Shown: in pieces, positions 34,906 through 43,454 of the stretch
How positions within the stretch are numbered: position 1 is the first letter of the stretch
How the letters are laid out: the number at the start of each line of letters is the position of its first letter
Assembly: GCF_017753665.1 (NCBI RefSeq)
Contig: NZ_CP072524.1
Span: 2,170,001-2,234,000, forward strand
Length of the DNA stretch: 64,000 bases
Origin: Neisseria sicca
GTDB taxonomy: Bacteria; Pseudomonadota; Gammaproteobacteria; Burkholderiales; Neisseriaceae
Direction: 5' to 3'
The notes under the pieces: model-generated
Databases searched by the model: none
What the model was told of the DNA's origin: nothing
What the model saw: only the letters and a program-made list of their open reading frames with translations
Program-made: the position numbers and the translations under genes

Positions 34906-35985
34906 GGCGGATTCGCATTTGAAGTGCAACTTTCCCTAACAGAAAAAGGCCAGTATGCGGTAGCATACGGCCTTTCCTGCAAGAAAGATTGCCATGAGCT
35001 ACACGCAACTGACCCAAGACGAACGATGCCACATCCAATACCTGTCCCGCCACTGCACCATCGCCGAAATCGCCAAACAGCTTAACCGCCACAAAAGCAC
35101 CATCAGCCGAGAAATCAAGCGGCACTGCTTACAAGGGCAACAATACAGCGCCGAAAAAGCCCAGCGGCAAAGCCAGACTATCAAACAGCGTAAGCGACAA
35201 CTCTATAAGCTCGATTCGCAGCGGATTCAACACATCGACACCCTTATCCGCCGCAAACTCAGTCCTGAACAAGTATGCGCCTACCTGCGCAAACACCACC
35301 AAATCACGCTCCACCACAGCACCATTTACCGCTACCTTCGCCAAGACAAAAGCAACGGCGGCACCTTGTGGCAACATCTCAGAATATGCAGCAAACCCTA
35401 CCGCAAACGCTACGGCAGCACATGGACCAGAGGCAAAGTGCCCAATCGTGTCGGCATAGAAAACCGACCCGCTATCGTCGACCAGAAAACCCGCATCGGC
35501 GATTGGGAAGCCGACACCATCGTCGGCAAAGGACAGAAAAGCGCATTACTGACCTTGGTCGAACGCGTTACCCGCTACACCATCGTCTGCAAATTGGATA
35601 GCCTCAAAGCCGAAGACACTGCTCTGGCAGCCGTTAGGGCATTAAAGGCACATAAAGCCAGAGTGCACACCATCACTATGGATAACGGCAAAGAGTTCTA
35701 TCAACACACCAAAATAGCCGAAGCATTGAAGGCGAAAACCTATTTTTGCCGCCCCTACCATTCTTGGGAGAAAGGGCTGAATGAGAACACCAACGGACTC
35801 ATCCGCCAATATTTCCCCAAACAAACCGATTTCCGAAACATCAGCAATCGGGAGATACGCAGGGTTCAAGATGAGTTGAACCACCGGCCAAGAAAAACAC
35901 TTGGCTACGAAACGCCAAGTGTTTTATTCTTGAATCTGTTCAAACCACTGATACACTAGTGTTGCACTTGAAATCCGAATCCAAA
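34906..35985 (+). mobile_element. IS1655 (IS30 family), copy 4, with decayed ends
   Basis: 1080 bp by alignment with the other copies. The right-hand terminal base is A instead of G, and the flanking triplets differ (GGC at 34903, GTC at 35986). Each is one substitution from GAC, the duplication expected if the target was TTTTCAGACGACCTTG, an inverted DUS. It is thus probably the oldest of the five copies, or recombined at one end. Confidence 0.88.
34994..35959 (+). CDS. IS1655 transposase (IS30 family), copy 4
   Basis: 321 residues, intact DDE and HTH regions, of the KRHCLQGQQ lineage of copy 1. It ends LFKPLIH instead of LVP, and the sequence just downstream differs from other copies, consistent with drift at this end. 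Confidence 0.93.
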   Translation: MSYTQLTQDERCHIQYLSRHCTIAEIAKQLNRHKSTISREIKRHCLQGQQYSAEKAQRQSQTIKQRKRQLYKLDSQRIQHIDTLIRRKLSPEQVCAYLRKHHQITLHHSTIYRYLRQDKSNGGTLWQHLRICSKPYRKRYGSTWTRGKVPNRVGIENRPAIVDQKTRIGDWEADTIVGKGQKSALLTLVERVTRYTIVCKLDSLKAEDTALAAVRALKAHKARVHTITMDNGKEFYQHTKIAEALKAKTYFCRPYHSWEKGLNENTNGLIRQYFPKQTDFRNISNREIRRVQDELNHRPRKTLGYETPSVLFLNLFKPLIH

Positions 35986-36012
35986 GTCCTTGTTTTATAT
36001 AAACCAACGCGC

Positions 36013-38637
36013 TTACTCCCCGCCTTCGGCAATCTGCTTAAGGCGATACAGTGCGTCTAGAGCTTCGCGGGGGGTGAGGTCGTCGGGGCGGATTTGGTTT
36101 AGGGCTTCGGCGAGTGCGTTGTGGGCGGGGTTGGTTTCTTGGTTTGCGGCAGTTTGGGCTTCAGTGTCCGCTGTTTCGTCTTGGCTAAACCCGCTGTATT
36201 CGTTTTCAGACGACAAGGTACTGAAGATGTCCAACTGCGGGCGGACGGCGGCGGCTTGGGCTTCGAGTTCGTCCAGATGTTTTTGGGCAGCTTTGAGGGC
36301 GCGGTTGGGCAGGCCGGCGAGTTTGGCGACGGCGATGCCGTAGCTTTTGCTGGCGGGGCCGGGTTCGATGTGGTGGAGGAAGACGATGTCTTGTCCTTGT
36401 TCGAGTGCGGAGAGGTGCATGTTGACTGCCGTTGCGTGGGCTTCGGGCAGCTTGGTCAGCTCGAAATAGTGGGTGGCGAAGAGGCTGAAGGATTTGTTTT
36501 TTTGCAGCAGGTGTTCGGCGATGGCGTGCGCGAGGGCGAGGCCGTCGAAGGTGGAGGTGCCGCGTCCGACTTCGTCCATGAGGACGAGGGATTGGTCGGT
36601 GGCGTGGTGGAGGATGTAGGAGGTTTCGCTCATTTCGACCATGAAGGTGGAGCGGTTGGAGGCGAGGTCGTCGGAGGCGCCGATGCGGGTGAAGATTTGG
36701 TCGATGGGCCCGATTTGGGCGGCATCGGCGGGGACGAAGCTGCCGGTGTGTGCCATGAGGACGATGTGGGCGACTTGGCGCATGTAGGTGGATTTGCCGC
36801 CCATGTTGGGGCCGGTCAGGAGCATGAGGCGGTGTTTGTGGTCGAGGCGGGTGTGGTTGGCGGTGAAGTGGCGCACTTGTTGCTCGACGACGGGATGGCG
36901 GCCGTTTTCGATATGGATGACGGGGTAGTCGGCGAACTCGGGGCAGACGAAGCCGCGTTCGGCGGCGGTGGCGGCGAAGGTGGAGAGTACGTCGAGGGCG
37001 GCGGCGGCTTTGGCGGCTTTTTGAAGCTGGGGAAGGGTCGTCTGAATGTCTTTGAGGAGGGCTTCAAACAGGCGTTTTTCCAATGCCAATGCTTGCTCTT
37101 GTGCGGTCAGGACTTTGTCTTCGAAGGTTTTGAGTTCGGGGGTGATGAAGCGTTCGGCGTTTTTCAGGGTCTGGCGGCGTTGGTAGTCGGCGGGGGCTTG
37201 TTCGGCCTGGACTTTGGATAGCTCGATGTAGAAGCCGTGGACGCGGTTGAACTCGACTTTGAGGGTGGAGAGGCCGGTGCGTTCGCGTTCGCGCGCTTCG
37301 AGGTCGAGCAGGAATTCGTCGCCGTGGTTTTGGATGTGGCGCAACTCGTCGAGTTCTGCGCAATAGCCTTGGTTGATGACACCGCCGTCTTTGAGCCAGA
37401 CGGCGGGTTCGGGCATCACGGCGGCTTTAAGGGTTTCGGCGACGGGCAGGGTTTCGGGGAAAACGGCTTTGAGGGTTTCCAACAGGCTGCTGCCCTCGGC
37501 GGACAATTCGATTTCGGATAGAGCAAACAGGCTGTCGCGCAGGGCGGCGAGGTCGCGCGGGCGGGCGTTGCCGACGGCGATGCGGGCGGCGATGCGTTCG
37601 ATGTCTGCGATGTTTTTCAGACGACCTTGCAGGGTTTCGTATTGCGAACCCAGCGCGGCAACGGCTTCTTGGCGGGCGCGGATGTGGGTGCGGCTGCGTA
37701 AGGGGTGGTGCAGCCAGAGTGCCAAGAGGCGGCTGCCCATGTGGGTGGCGCAGCCGTCGAGTATGGAAAACAGGGTCGGCGATTTCTTACCGGAGAGGGT
37801 TTGCGTGATTTCGAGATTGCGGCGCGTAGCGGCGTCCATGCCGATATATTGGCTGTCGGTTTCGAGCGAAATGCCGTCTAAGTGTTGCGGCATCAGGTTT
37901 TGCGTCAGGCGGATGTAGTTCAACAGCGCGCCCGCTGCGCCGACGGCGGCTTCGTGTTCCTTGCCGTCCAAACCGAAGCCGTGCAGGTCTTGGCAGCCGA
38001 AGTATTCGGTCAACAATTTCGCGCCCGCGTCGGCGGCAAACTGCCATGAGTTCAGGCGCGTGATGTTGGCAGAGGTTGCCTGAAAACCGTCAGGCAGGCT
38101 TTTGCCTTCGGGCAACAGGATTTCCGCCGCCTGCAAACGCGCCAGCTCGTCGGCGAGTTTGTCCGCCGTCGTCAGCTTGGTTTTGAATTCGCCGCTTTGC
38201 AAAGATGCCCACGCGATGGCGATGTGTTTTTTATCCGCGTTCACCGCTGCGATGCGGTTGGTTTCCTTGTCTTCCAAAAACGCCGCGTCGGTCAGCGTGC
38301 CGGGTGTAACGATGCGCACGACTTTGCGCTCCACCGGCCCTTTGCCCGCGCCGACTTCGCCCACCTGCTCGCACACCGCCACGCTTTTGCCCATCTTCAC
38401 CAGTCGAGCCAGATACTGCTCCGCCGCGTGAAACGGCACGCCCGCCATCTTAATCGGCACGCCGTCCATCTGCCCGCGGGTGGTCAGGGTAATGTCCAAC
38501 AGCTTCGCCGCTTCCACCGCGTCATCCAAAAACAGCTCGTAAAAATCGCCCATGCGGTAAAACACCAGCTTGTCGGCGTGCTGCGATTTGATGGCGAGAT
38601 ACTGCTGCATCATCGGGGAAACGGCGGATTTGCTCAT
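36013..38637 (-). CDS. mutS: DNA mismatch repair protein MutS
   Basis: 874 residues from the ATG at 38637 (MSKSAVSPMMQQYLAIKSQH), chosen over the upstream in-frame ATG because AAGG precedes it. The mismatch-binding Phe-X-Glu motif is in VFYRMGDFYELFLDDAVEAA. The ATPase has Walker A GPNMGGKSTYMRQ, Walker B LVLMDEVGRGTSTFDGLALA and the following ATHYFELTKL. A C-terminal helix-turn-helix dimerisation part ends the protein. It recognises mispairs and recruits MutL. Uninterrupted, so the strain should not be a mutS mutator. Its stop lies about 25 bp from IS1655 copy 4, which removed the usual terminator. Confidence 0.97.
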   Translation of the reverse strand: MSKSAVSPMMQQYLAIKSQHADKLVFYRMGDFYELFLDDAVEAAKLLDITLTTRGQMDGVPIKMAGVPFHAAEQYLARLVKMGKSVAVCEQVGEVGAGKGPVERKVVRIVTPGTLTDAAFLEDKETNRIAAVNADKKHIAIAWASLQSGEFKTKLTTADKLADELARLQAAEILLPEGKSLPDGFQATSANITRLNSWQFAADAGAKLLTEYFGCQDLHGFGLDGKEHEAAVGAAGALLNYIRLTQNLMPQHLDGISLETDSQYIGMDAATRRNLEITQTLSGKKSPTLFSILDGCATHMGSRLLALWLHHPLRSRTHIRARQEAVAALGSQYETLQGRLKNIADIERIAARIAVGNARPRDLAALRDSLFALSEIELSAEGSSLLETLKAVFPETLPVAETLKAAVMPEPAVWLKDGGVINQGYCAELDELRHIQNHGDEFLLDLEARERERTGLSTLKVEFNRVHGFYIELSKVQAEQAPADYQRRQTLKNAERFITPELKTFEDKVLTAQEQALALEKRLFEALLKDIQTTLPQLQKAAKAAAALDVLSTFAATAAERGFVCPEFADYPVIHIENGRHPVVEQQVRHFTANHTRLDHKHRLMLLTGPNMGGKSTYMRQVAHIVLMAHTGSFVPADAAQIGPIDQIFTRIGASDDLASNRSTFMVEMSETSYILHHATDQSLVLMDEVGRGTSTFDGLALAHAIAEHLLQKNKSFSLFATHYFELTKLPEAHATAVNMHLSALEQGQDIVFLHHIEPGPASKSYGIAVAKLAGLPNRALKAAQKHLDELEAQAAAVRPQLDIFSTLSSENEYSGFSQDETADTEAQTAANQETNPAHNALAEALNQIRPDDLTPREALDALYRLKQIAEGGE

Positions 38638-38676
38638 GGGATGTGCCTTAATCAAACAGAAGACCTTTATTGTAGC

Positions 38677-38725
38677 AAAAGGCCGTCTGAAACCCTAAAA
38701 CAAGGTTTTCAGACGACCTTTTGCC
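38677..38725. terminator. Inverted DUS-like terminator between mutS start and ftsX end
   Basis: AAAAGGCCGTCTGAAACC, a GCC variant of the DUS, pairs with GGTTTTCAGACGACCTTTTG. Placed behind ftsX on the reverse strand. Confidence 0.7.
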
Positions 38726-38745
38726 TTTACTTCAATCCAATGATT

Positions 38746-39663
38746 TTATTTCTTGGCTCTAAAGCCCAACAGATGTTGCGTGGTGGCAAGCCATGCGCCG
38801 AAGACGCCTAGGGCGATGACGAAGCCGAACACCAGTGAAACTTCGCTGAAATGGAAGAAACGCCAGCCGATATTGAGTCCGTAGGGTTTGAAGATGGCAT
38901 CGACCAACGGACGCACAGCGGAAAGCAACCAGCCGCACAGTCCCAAGCTGACAGCGGCAGAAAAGATGCTCTGCCACATGGCTTGGTAAAGGAAAGGACG
39001 GCGGATAAACGATGCGGGCGCACCGAGCAGCTTGGTGATTTCGATTTCTTCTTTGCGGCTCAGGATTTGCAGACGGATGGTGTTGTGCGCGACAAGGACG
39101 AACGCCATACCCAGCGTCAGTGACAGAAACCATAAAATTTTGCGGATGAACTCGTTGATTTGATACAGCGTTTGCACCCACTCAGTATCCATGGTGGCGG
39201 ATTCGACCATGGGCAGCTTGACCATATCCTGATAAATCGCCTGCATTTGTGCGGGCGGTGTAGCGGGATCGGGCGTTACGATAAATGCGTCGGGCAAGGG
39301 GTTGCCGTCGAGCATGGAAACAAGGTTTTGGTCGAGGTTGGATTGTAGCTCTTCCAAGCCTTCCTGCTTGCTGATGAAACGGATTTTGTTGAGGCGGGCA
39401 TCGCGTTCCAACAGGTTGCGGACGGTATCGCTGTCGGCTTTGGAAGCGTCGGTTTCCATATAGAGCGTGATTTGCGGCGACTCGTTGAGCTTGCCTAACA
39501 CGCTTTGTCCGCTTTGGATGGCCAAATACATGAAAAGCGGCAGGGTCATGGCGACGGCGAGCATCAGGAGGGTGAGCAGCGTGCCGACGGGTTGGCGCAG
39601 GAGTTGTTTGAGCGCAGTACGCGCGGATTCGACGTGCAGCGAGACGTAGTGGATGATGCTCAT
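38746..39663 (-). CDS. ftsX: Cell division ABC transporter permease FtsX
   Basis: 305 residues, four transmembrane segments (LLTLLMLAVAMTLPLFMYLA first, three near the C-terminus) with a large periplasmic loop after the first. The loop contains ITLYMETDASKADSDTVRNL and the family signature LGLEEL-like QEGLEELQSNL, and a C-terminal RKEEIEITKLLGAPASFIRR. With FtsE it controls murein hydrolases at the septum. Start and the ftsE stop overlap as ATGA (39660-39663), so the pair is translationally coupled. Confidence 0.96.
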   Translation of the reverse strand: MSIIHYVSLHVESARTALKQLLRQPVGTLLTLLMLAVAMTLPLFMYLAIQSGQSVLGKLNESPQITLYMETDASKADSDTVRNLLERDARLNKIRFISKQEGLEELQSNLDQNLVSMLDGNPLPDAFIVTPDPATPPAQMQAIYQDMVKLPMVESATMDTEWVQTLYQINEFIRKILWFLSLTLGMAFVLVAHNTIRLQILSRKEEIEITKLLGAPASFIRRPFLYQAMWQSIFSAAVSLGLCGWLLSAVRPLVDAIFKPYGLNIGWRFFHFSEVSLVFGFVIALGVFGAWLATTQHLLGFRAKK

Positions 39664-40310
39664 GCGAGTCGTCCTTTCGAGAGGCGCAGGATGCGGTGGC
39701 CGTAGTCTGCCATGAGGGTTTCGTCATGGGCGGCGACGATGACGGTGGTTCCTGCTTCGTGGAAGGTTTTGAACAATTCCATGATGTCGAGCGCGTAGGC
39801 GCGGTCGAGGTTGGCGGAGGGTTCATCGGCAATCAGGAGGCTGGGTTGGTGGACAACGGCGCGGGCGATACACAGGCGTTGCTGTTCGCCGCCTGAGAGG
39901 GTTACGGGATCGTCCAATTCACGACCTTTCAAGCCGACTTTTTCAATGGCGATGCGGGCGCGCTCTTCGGCTTTACGCGGCTGATAACCGATAATCCGCA
40001 GCGGCAGGATGACGTTTTGCAGGACGTTGCGGTCATAGAGGATTTTGTGGTCTTGGAACACGATGCCGATATGTTGGCGCATGAAGCCGATTTGGTTGTC
40101 GCTCAATTCGCCCAAGTCTTGGTTGTTGAACCACACTTTGCCTTTGCTGGGTTTGGTAATACCGGAAATCAGCTTGAGGATGGTGGACTTGCCGGAGCCG
40201 GAGTGGCCGGCGATAAATATCATTTCGCCTTTTTTGATTTGGAAGCTGACGTTTTTCAGGGCTTCAAAACCGCCGGGATAGGTTTTGGAAACTTGTTCGA
40301 AACGGATCAT
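39660..40310 (-). CDS. ftsE: Cell division ATP-binding protein FtsE
   Basis: 216 residues, an ABC ATPase. Walker A GHSGSGKSTILKL, Q-loop region MRQHIGIVFQDHKIL, signature LSGGEQQRLCIARA, Walker B LLIADEPSANLD and H-loop VIVAAHDE. It is the cytoplasmic partner of FtsX in the divisome. AGGAATACCTT precedes the ATG. Confidence 0.97.
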   Translation of the reverse strand: MIRFEQVSKTYPGGFEALKNVSFQIKKGEMIFIAGHSGSGKSTILKLISGITKPSKGKVWFNNQDLGELSDNQIGFMRQHIGIVFQDHKILYDRNVLQNVILPLRIIGYQPRKAEERARIAIEKVGLKGRELDDPVTLSGGEQQRLCIARAVVHQPSLLIADEPSANLDRAYALDIMELFKTFHEAGTTVIVAAHDETLMADYGHRILRLSKGRLA

Positions 40311-40643
40311 AAGGTATTCCTAGAAAGGGGTCAGGACAAACTTATCCACAGTTAATCCACAAAAGGATGCGCTATCGGAGATAGGTCGTCTGAAAAATAG
40401 GATATGTGCCGAATTATAAAGATTTCGGCGTTTTTTTGATAGTTTGCCCGGATATGGACGGCAGCAGGCAAAGCGTCGGACTGACGGCTTTACAACACAA
40501 TATTACAGGTGTGATTGTCGCGTTTGCAAAATGCTTAAATACTTATCCACATGTCGAAAAGTCGTCTGAAAAGGATTTCGGCGTTTCAATCAAACCCGCC
40601 GTATCCGTTTTCAGACGACCTTCCACATCGGTTTCAGCCCGAC
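40311..40643. promoter_or_regulatory. ftsE upstream region with two perfect DnaA boxes
   Basis: TTATCCACA occurs at 40342-40350 and 40543-40551, with a near match TAATCCACA at 40353. A DUS at 40385 and an inverted DUS pair at 40558-40621 fill the rest. The latter is placed to terminate the tlpA-like gene. No gene is seen. Confidence 0.5.
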
Positions 40644-41126
40644 TTATTTACATTTCTCTTTAGCCGCATTGACGGCGGCGGTCAGGCTTTTTTCGTTGAC
40701 TTCGCCAGTGATGGTTTGTTTGTAGCCGCACTTCGGAGCTTCGACGACGGTGAACGGCAATACGCCGACGTTGTTGCCGTAAGACTTCATGAAATTGCGG
40801 CTATCCGCGCCGGTATAGCGCCAAACATGATAGCTGACGGGGGTTTGTTTCAGGAATTTGCCGATGTTGTCGGAAGTATCCAACGCGATACCGACCATAT
40901 CGACGCTGCCTTTTTTCTGCGCTTTGTACCAAGCGGACATGGCGGGCATTTCCTTACGGCACGGACCGCACCAGGTCGCCCACAGGTTCACCACGCGCAC
41001 GGGGGCTTTGAGCGATTGCAGGCTTTGCGGTTTGTTGTCGTTCCAGCCTGCCAGCGGATCGGCGGCAAACGCAGGGGCAGACAGAGCTGCAGTCATCAAA
41101 ACAGAGGCAAGCAATAATTTTTTCAT
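40644..41126 (-). CDS. Periplasmic thioredoxin-like protein (TlpA/ResA family)
   Basis: 160 residues from the ATG at 41126 behind AAAGGATGG; the longer ORF start is rejected because the signal peptide begins here (MKKLLLASVLMTAALSAPAFA). The thioredoxin fold has the active site WATWCGPCRKEMPAMSAWYK, the central insert VDMVGIALDTSDNIGKFL and the cis-proline region GVLPFTVVEAPKCGYK. Reduces disulfides in the periplasm, probably for cytochrome maturation or oxidative repair. Single gene. Confidence 0.9.
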   Translation of the reverse strand: MKKLLLASVLMTAALSAPAFAADPLAGWNDNKPQSLQSLKAPVRVVNLWATWCGPCRKEMPAMSAWYKAQKKGSVDMVGIALDTSDNIGKFLKQTPVSYHVWRYTGADSRNFMKSYGNNVGVLPFTVVEAPKCGYKQTITGEVNEKSLTAAVNAAKEKCK

Positions 41127-41315
41127 AAGTTCCATCCTTTGCATCAATCAGATTGATGGCATTGTAACCCCTTTCAGCGTGCTGTCTATGGAGAAAATGA
41201 AGATGTTGGATTTTAGCGGTCGAAAATGAAGATTATCGGCGGGATAAGTTGAGGAAATCTCCAATGCAGCCGATAATAAAGCCCATCAGCAAAATCTAAA
41301 ACATCGGAGAACGCT

Positions 41316-41675
41316 ATGTCGTCTGAATTCACGCTCTACCACAATCCCCGTTGCAGCAAATCGCGCGCCGCTTTCGACCTGCTCGAAGCGCGCGGCATCA
41401 AAGCCGAAGTCGTCAAATACCTCGACACCCCGCCTGATTTGGCGGCACTGCAAGACATCTTCGCCAAGCTGGGCTTGGAGTCCGTACGCGGCATGATGCG
41501 CGTCAAAGACGACTTGTACAAAGAACTCGGTTTGGACAAGCCCGACCTCGACAACCAAGCCCTGCTCGAAGCCATTGCCGCCCACCCTGCCCTGCTCGAA
41601 CGCCCCATCCTGACCACACAGGACAAAGCCGCCATCGGCAGACCGCTCGAAAACATCGAAGCCCTGTTGGACTGA
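41316..41675 (+). CDS. arsC: ArsC-family reductase (glutaredoxin-dependent arsenate reductase type)
   Basis: 119 residues. The active site HNPRCSKSRAAFDLLEARGI, the family arginines in GMMRVKD, and the C-terminal RPILTTQDKAAIGRPLENI place it in the ArsC/Spx family, glutaredoxin-linked ArsC subgroup. No ars operon partners are nearby, so the physiological substrate is uncertain. The start codon is embedded in a DUS-like string, ATGTCGTCTGAA, which encodes MSSE. ydcF follows 22 bp later on the same strand. Confidence 0.88.
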   Translation: MSSEFTLYHNPRCSKSRAAFDLLEARGIKAEVVKYLDTPPDLAALQDIFAKLGLESVRGMMRVKDDLYKELGLDKPDLDNQALLEAIAAHPALLERPILTTQDKAAIGRPLENIEALLD

Positions 41676-41697
41676 AGCGCGGGAAGGTCGTCCCTAC

Positions 41698-42372
41698 ATG
41701 ATTTCCCTGTTCCGCAGCCGCAACGGCTTGCGCTACTACCTTTTTCGCGGCATAGGCCTGAGTATCCTGCTGGTACTCGGCATATTCGGCGAGGGCGCAT
41801 GGCAGGTGTACCACACCGGCTCGCAGCCCCTGCCCGGTCATGTCCGCGCCGATGCCGCCCTCGTGCTCGGTGCCGCCGCATGGGACAAACGACCCTCGCC
41901 CGTTTTCCGCGAACGCATCAACCACGCCATCACCCTCTACCAAAGCCACCGCGTTGAAAAAATCGTCTTCACCGGCGGCACATCCAAAAAAGGCTACATG
42001 ACCGAAGCTGAAGTTGGACGGCGTTACGCCCTCAAACAAGGCATACCCGCGCACAACATCATCTTTGAAAACACCTCGCGCAACACCTACGAAAACATCC
42101 GCAACATCCGTCCGATACTGCGCGCCGAAGGCATCGAAAGCATTATCATCGTCAGCGACCCCTACCACCTCGCCCGCGCCCTCGAAATCGCCTCCGACCT
42201 CGACATCGAAGCCTACATCTCCGCCACGCCGACCACGCGGTTCGACCAAAGCAAGGAAAAAAACAAATTCCTGCTTCAAGAAAGCTACGCCCTCTTCCTC
42301 TACCGCATCGGCAAATGGAGCGAAAACTTTTGGGACTGGCTGACCGTTCGGGAAACGAAAGAAGAAGTATAG
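41698..42372 (+). CDS. YdcF/SanA-type DUF218 membrane-anchored protein
   Basis: 224 residues with one N-terminal membrane anchor (GIGLSILLVLGIFGEGAW). The DUF218 domain carries DAALVLGAAAWDKRPSPVFR, IVFTGGTSKKGYMTEAEVGR, NTSRNTYENI and IIIVSDPYHLARALEIA. Family members SanA, YdcF and ElyC act at the envelope, with links to peptidoglycan or polyprenyl carrier homeostasis. GGAAGGTCGTC, a degenerate DUS, serves as its Shine-Dalgarno. Probably co-transcribed with arsC. Confidence 0.88.
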   Translation: MISLFRSRNGLRYYLFRGIGLSILLVLGIFGEGAWQVYHTGSQPLPGHVRADAALVLGAAAWDKRPSPVFRERINHAITLYQSHRVEKIVFTGGTSKKGYMTEAEVGRRYALKQGIPAHNIIFENTSRNTYENIRNIRPILRAEGIESIIIVSDPYHLARALEIASDLDIEAYISATPTTRFDQSKEKNKFLLQESYALFLYRIGKWSENFWDWLTVRETKEEV

Positions 42373-42385
42373 TTCGGAAGAAAAT

Positions 42386-42420
42386 TAAGGTCGTCTGAAA
42401 ATTTTCAGACGACCTTAATT
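42386..42420. terminator. Perfect inverted DUS terminator
   Basis: TTAAGGTCGTCTGAAAATTT and its exact inverse TTTTCAGACGACCTTAA meet without a loop gap, then ATTTTT. A symmetric terminator behind the ydcF-like gene. Confidence 0.8.
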
Positions 42421-42429
42421 TTTACCTGC

Positions 42430-42778
42430 AACCTACCCCATCTCCCGTCCGGCGGGAGAGGGCTGGGGAGAGGGTGGCTCTAAGAGCTGAACGAATTTGA
42501 TTTAACCTAAACCCACAAAGCCACCCCCATCCTAACCTTCCCCCGCCGGACGGAGGAAGGGATAAGTTACCGTTGCAGCAATCCGTAGCGTGGGTTCTAC
42601 CCACGAGATGAAAGCAAATAGATTGTTGTCTGACTTGAATGGTTAAGTGGTGGATTTCGTGGGCAAAGCCCATGCTACTTGAGTTATCCCAAACCCGCGT
42701 TGATTGAATAAAAGGTCGTCTGAAAACGAGTATGAACGAGTTTCTCCAAAAACCCGAATCTCAAAGTTTTCAGACGAC
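42430..42778. repeat. Composite intergenic repeat island E
   Basis: Contains CTCCCGTCCGGCGGGAGAGG (42440-42459), the GAACGAATTTGATTTAACC and CACCCCCATCCTAACCTTCC blocks, a GTAGCGTGGG hairpin unit (42586-42678) and an inverted DUS pair (42712-42779) that ends ruvA. The same order as islands B and C. No gene. Confidence 0.75.
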
Positions 42779-43363
42779 CTATTTCAACAGGTTTTTCAAA
42801 GCCAAGCGCACGCCTTCGCCAACTTCCGTACCTTTGGGAATGCCTTTGATGGCGGCTTTTGCCTCGCGTTCGTTGTAACCCAACGCAATCAGGGTATTGA
42901 CAATGTCGTCTGTTTCATCGGCGGCAGGCGCAGCGGCGAAAAGTCCGTCGATAGCGGCATGGGAAACCAGTTTGCCGCGCAGTTCCAAAACCATGCGTTC
43001 GGCGGTTTTTTTTCCGATGCCGGGCGCGGAGGACAGGCGTTTGATGTCTTCGTCGGCAACCGCGCGGGCAAGTTCGTCGGCGGACATGGCGGAGAGTATG
43101 CCCAGCGCGGTTTTCGCGCCGATGCCGCTGACTTTGACCAACTGGCGGAACGTCGCCCGCTCGTCGGCAGTGGCAAAGCCGAACAATAAATGCGCGTCTT
43201 CGCGGACGACAAGCTGGGTGTAAAGCTGCACGGTTTCGCCCAAGGCGGGCAGGTTGTAGAAAGTCTGCATGGATACGTCGGCTTCGTAGCCGACGCCGTT
43301 GACGTCGATGACGATTTGCGGCGGGTTTTTCTCGATGAGTTTGCCGGTCAGTCTGCTGATCAT
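42779..43363 (-). CDS. ruvA: Holliday junction branch migration protein RuvA
   Basis: 194 residues. N-terminal OB fold MISRLTGKLIEKNPPQIVID, domain II helix-hairpin-helix motifs (LVKVSGIGAKTALGILSAMS and LSSAPGIGKKTAERMVLEL), and C-terminal domain III that touches RuvB (TLIALGYNEREAKAAIKGI). Tetramer that clamps Holliday junctions in recombination, relevant to transformation. ruvB and ruvC are not adjacent. The stop overlaps the DUS pair downstream. Confidence 0.96.
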   Translation of the reverse strand: MISRLTGKLIEKNPPQIVIDVNGVGYEADVSMQTFYNLPALGETVQLYTQLVVREDAHLLFGFATADERATFRQLVKVSGIGAKTALGILSAMSADELARAVADEDIKRLSSAPGIGKKTAERMVLELRGKLVSHAAIDGLFAAAPAADETDDIVNTLIALGYNEREAKAAIKGIPKGTEVGEGVRLALKNLLK

Positions 43364-43387
43364 GAGGATTCCGTTAAGGGGTTGGGT

Positions 43388-43434
43388 AAAAAGGTCGTTT
43401 GAAACCTGAATCTTGGTTTTCAGACGACCTTTCG
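43388..43434. terminator. Inverted DUS terminator behind mnmE
   Basis: AAAAAGGTCGTTTGAAACC, with one base off the consensus, pairs with GGTTTTCAGACGACCTTTC. Confidence 0.65.
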
Positions 43435-43454
43435 CGTATGGATAAGGTTTAATC

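Noticed and set aside
40311..40643. Chromosome origin
   Set aside because: Only two perfect DnaA boxes and no clear AT-rich unwinding region or dnaA/dnaN neighbours; kept only as a candidate regulatory site.
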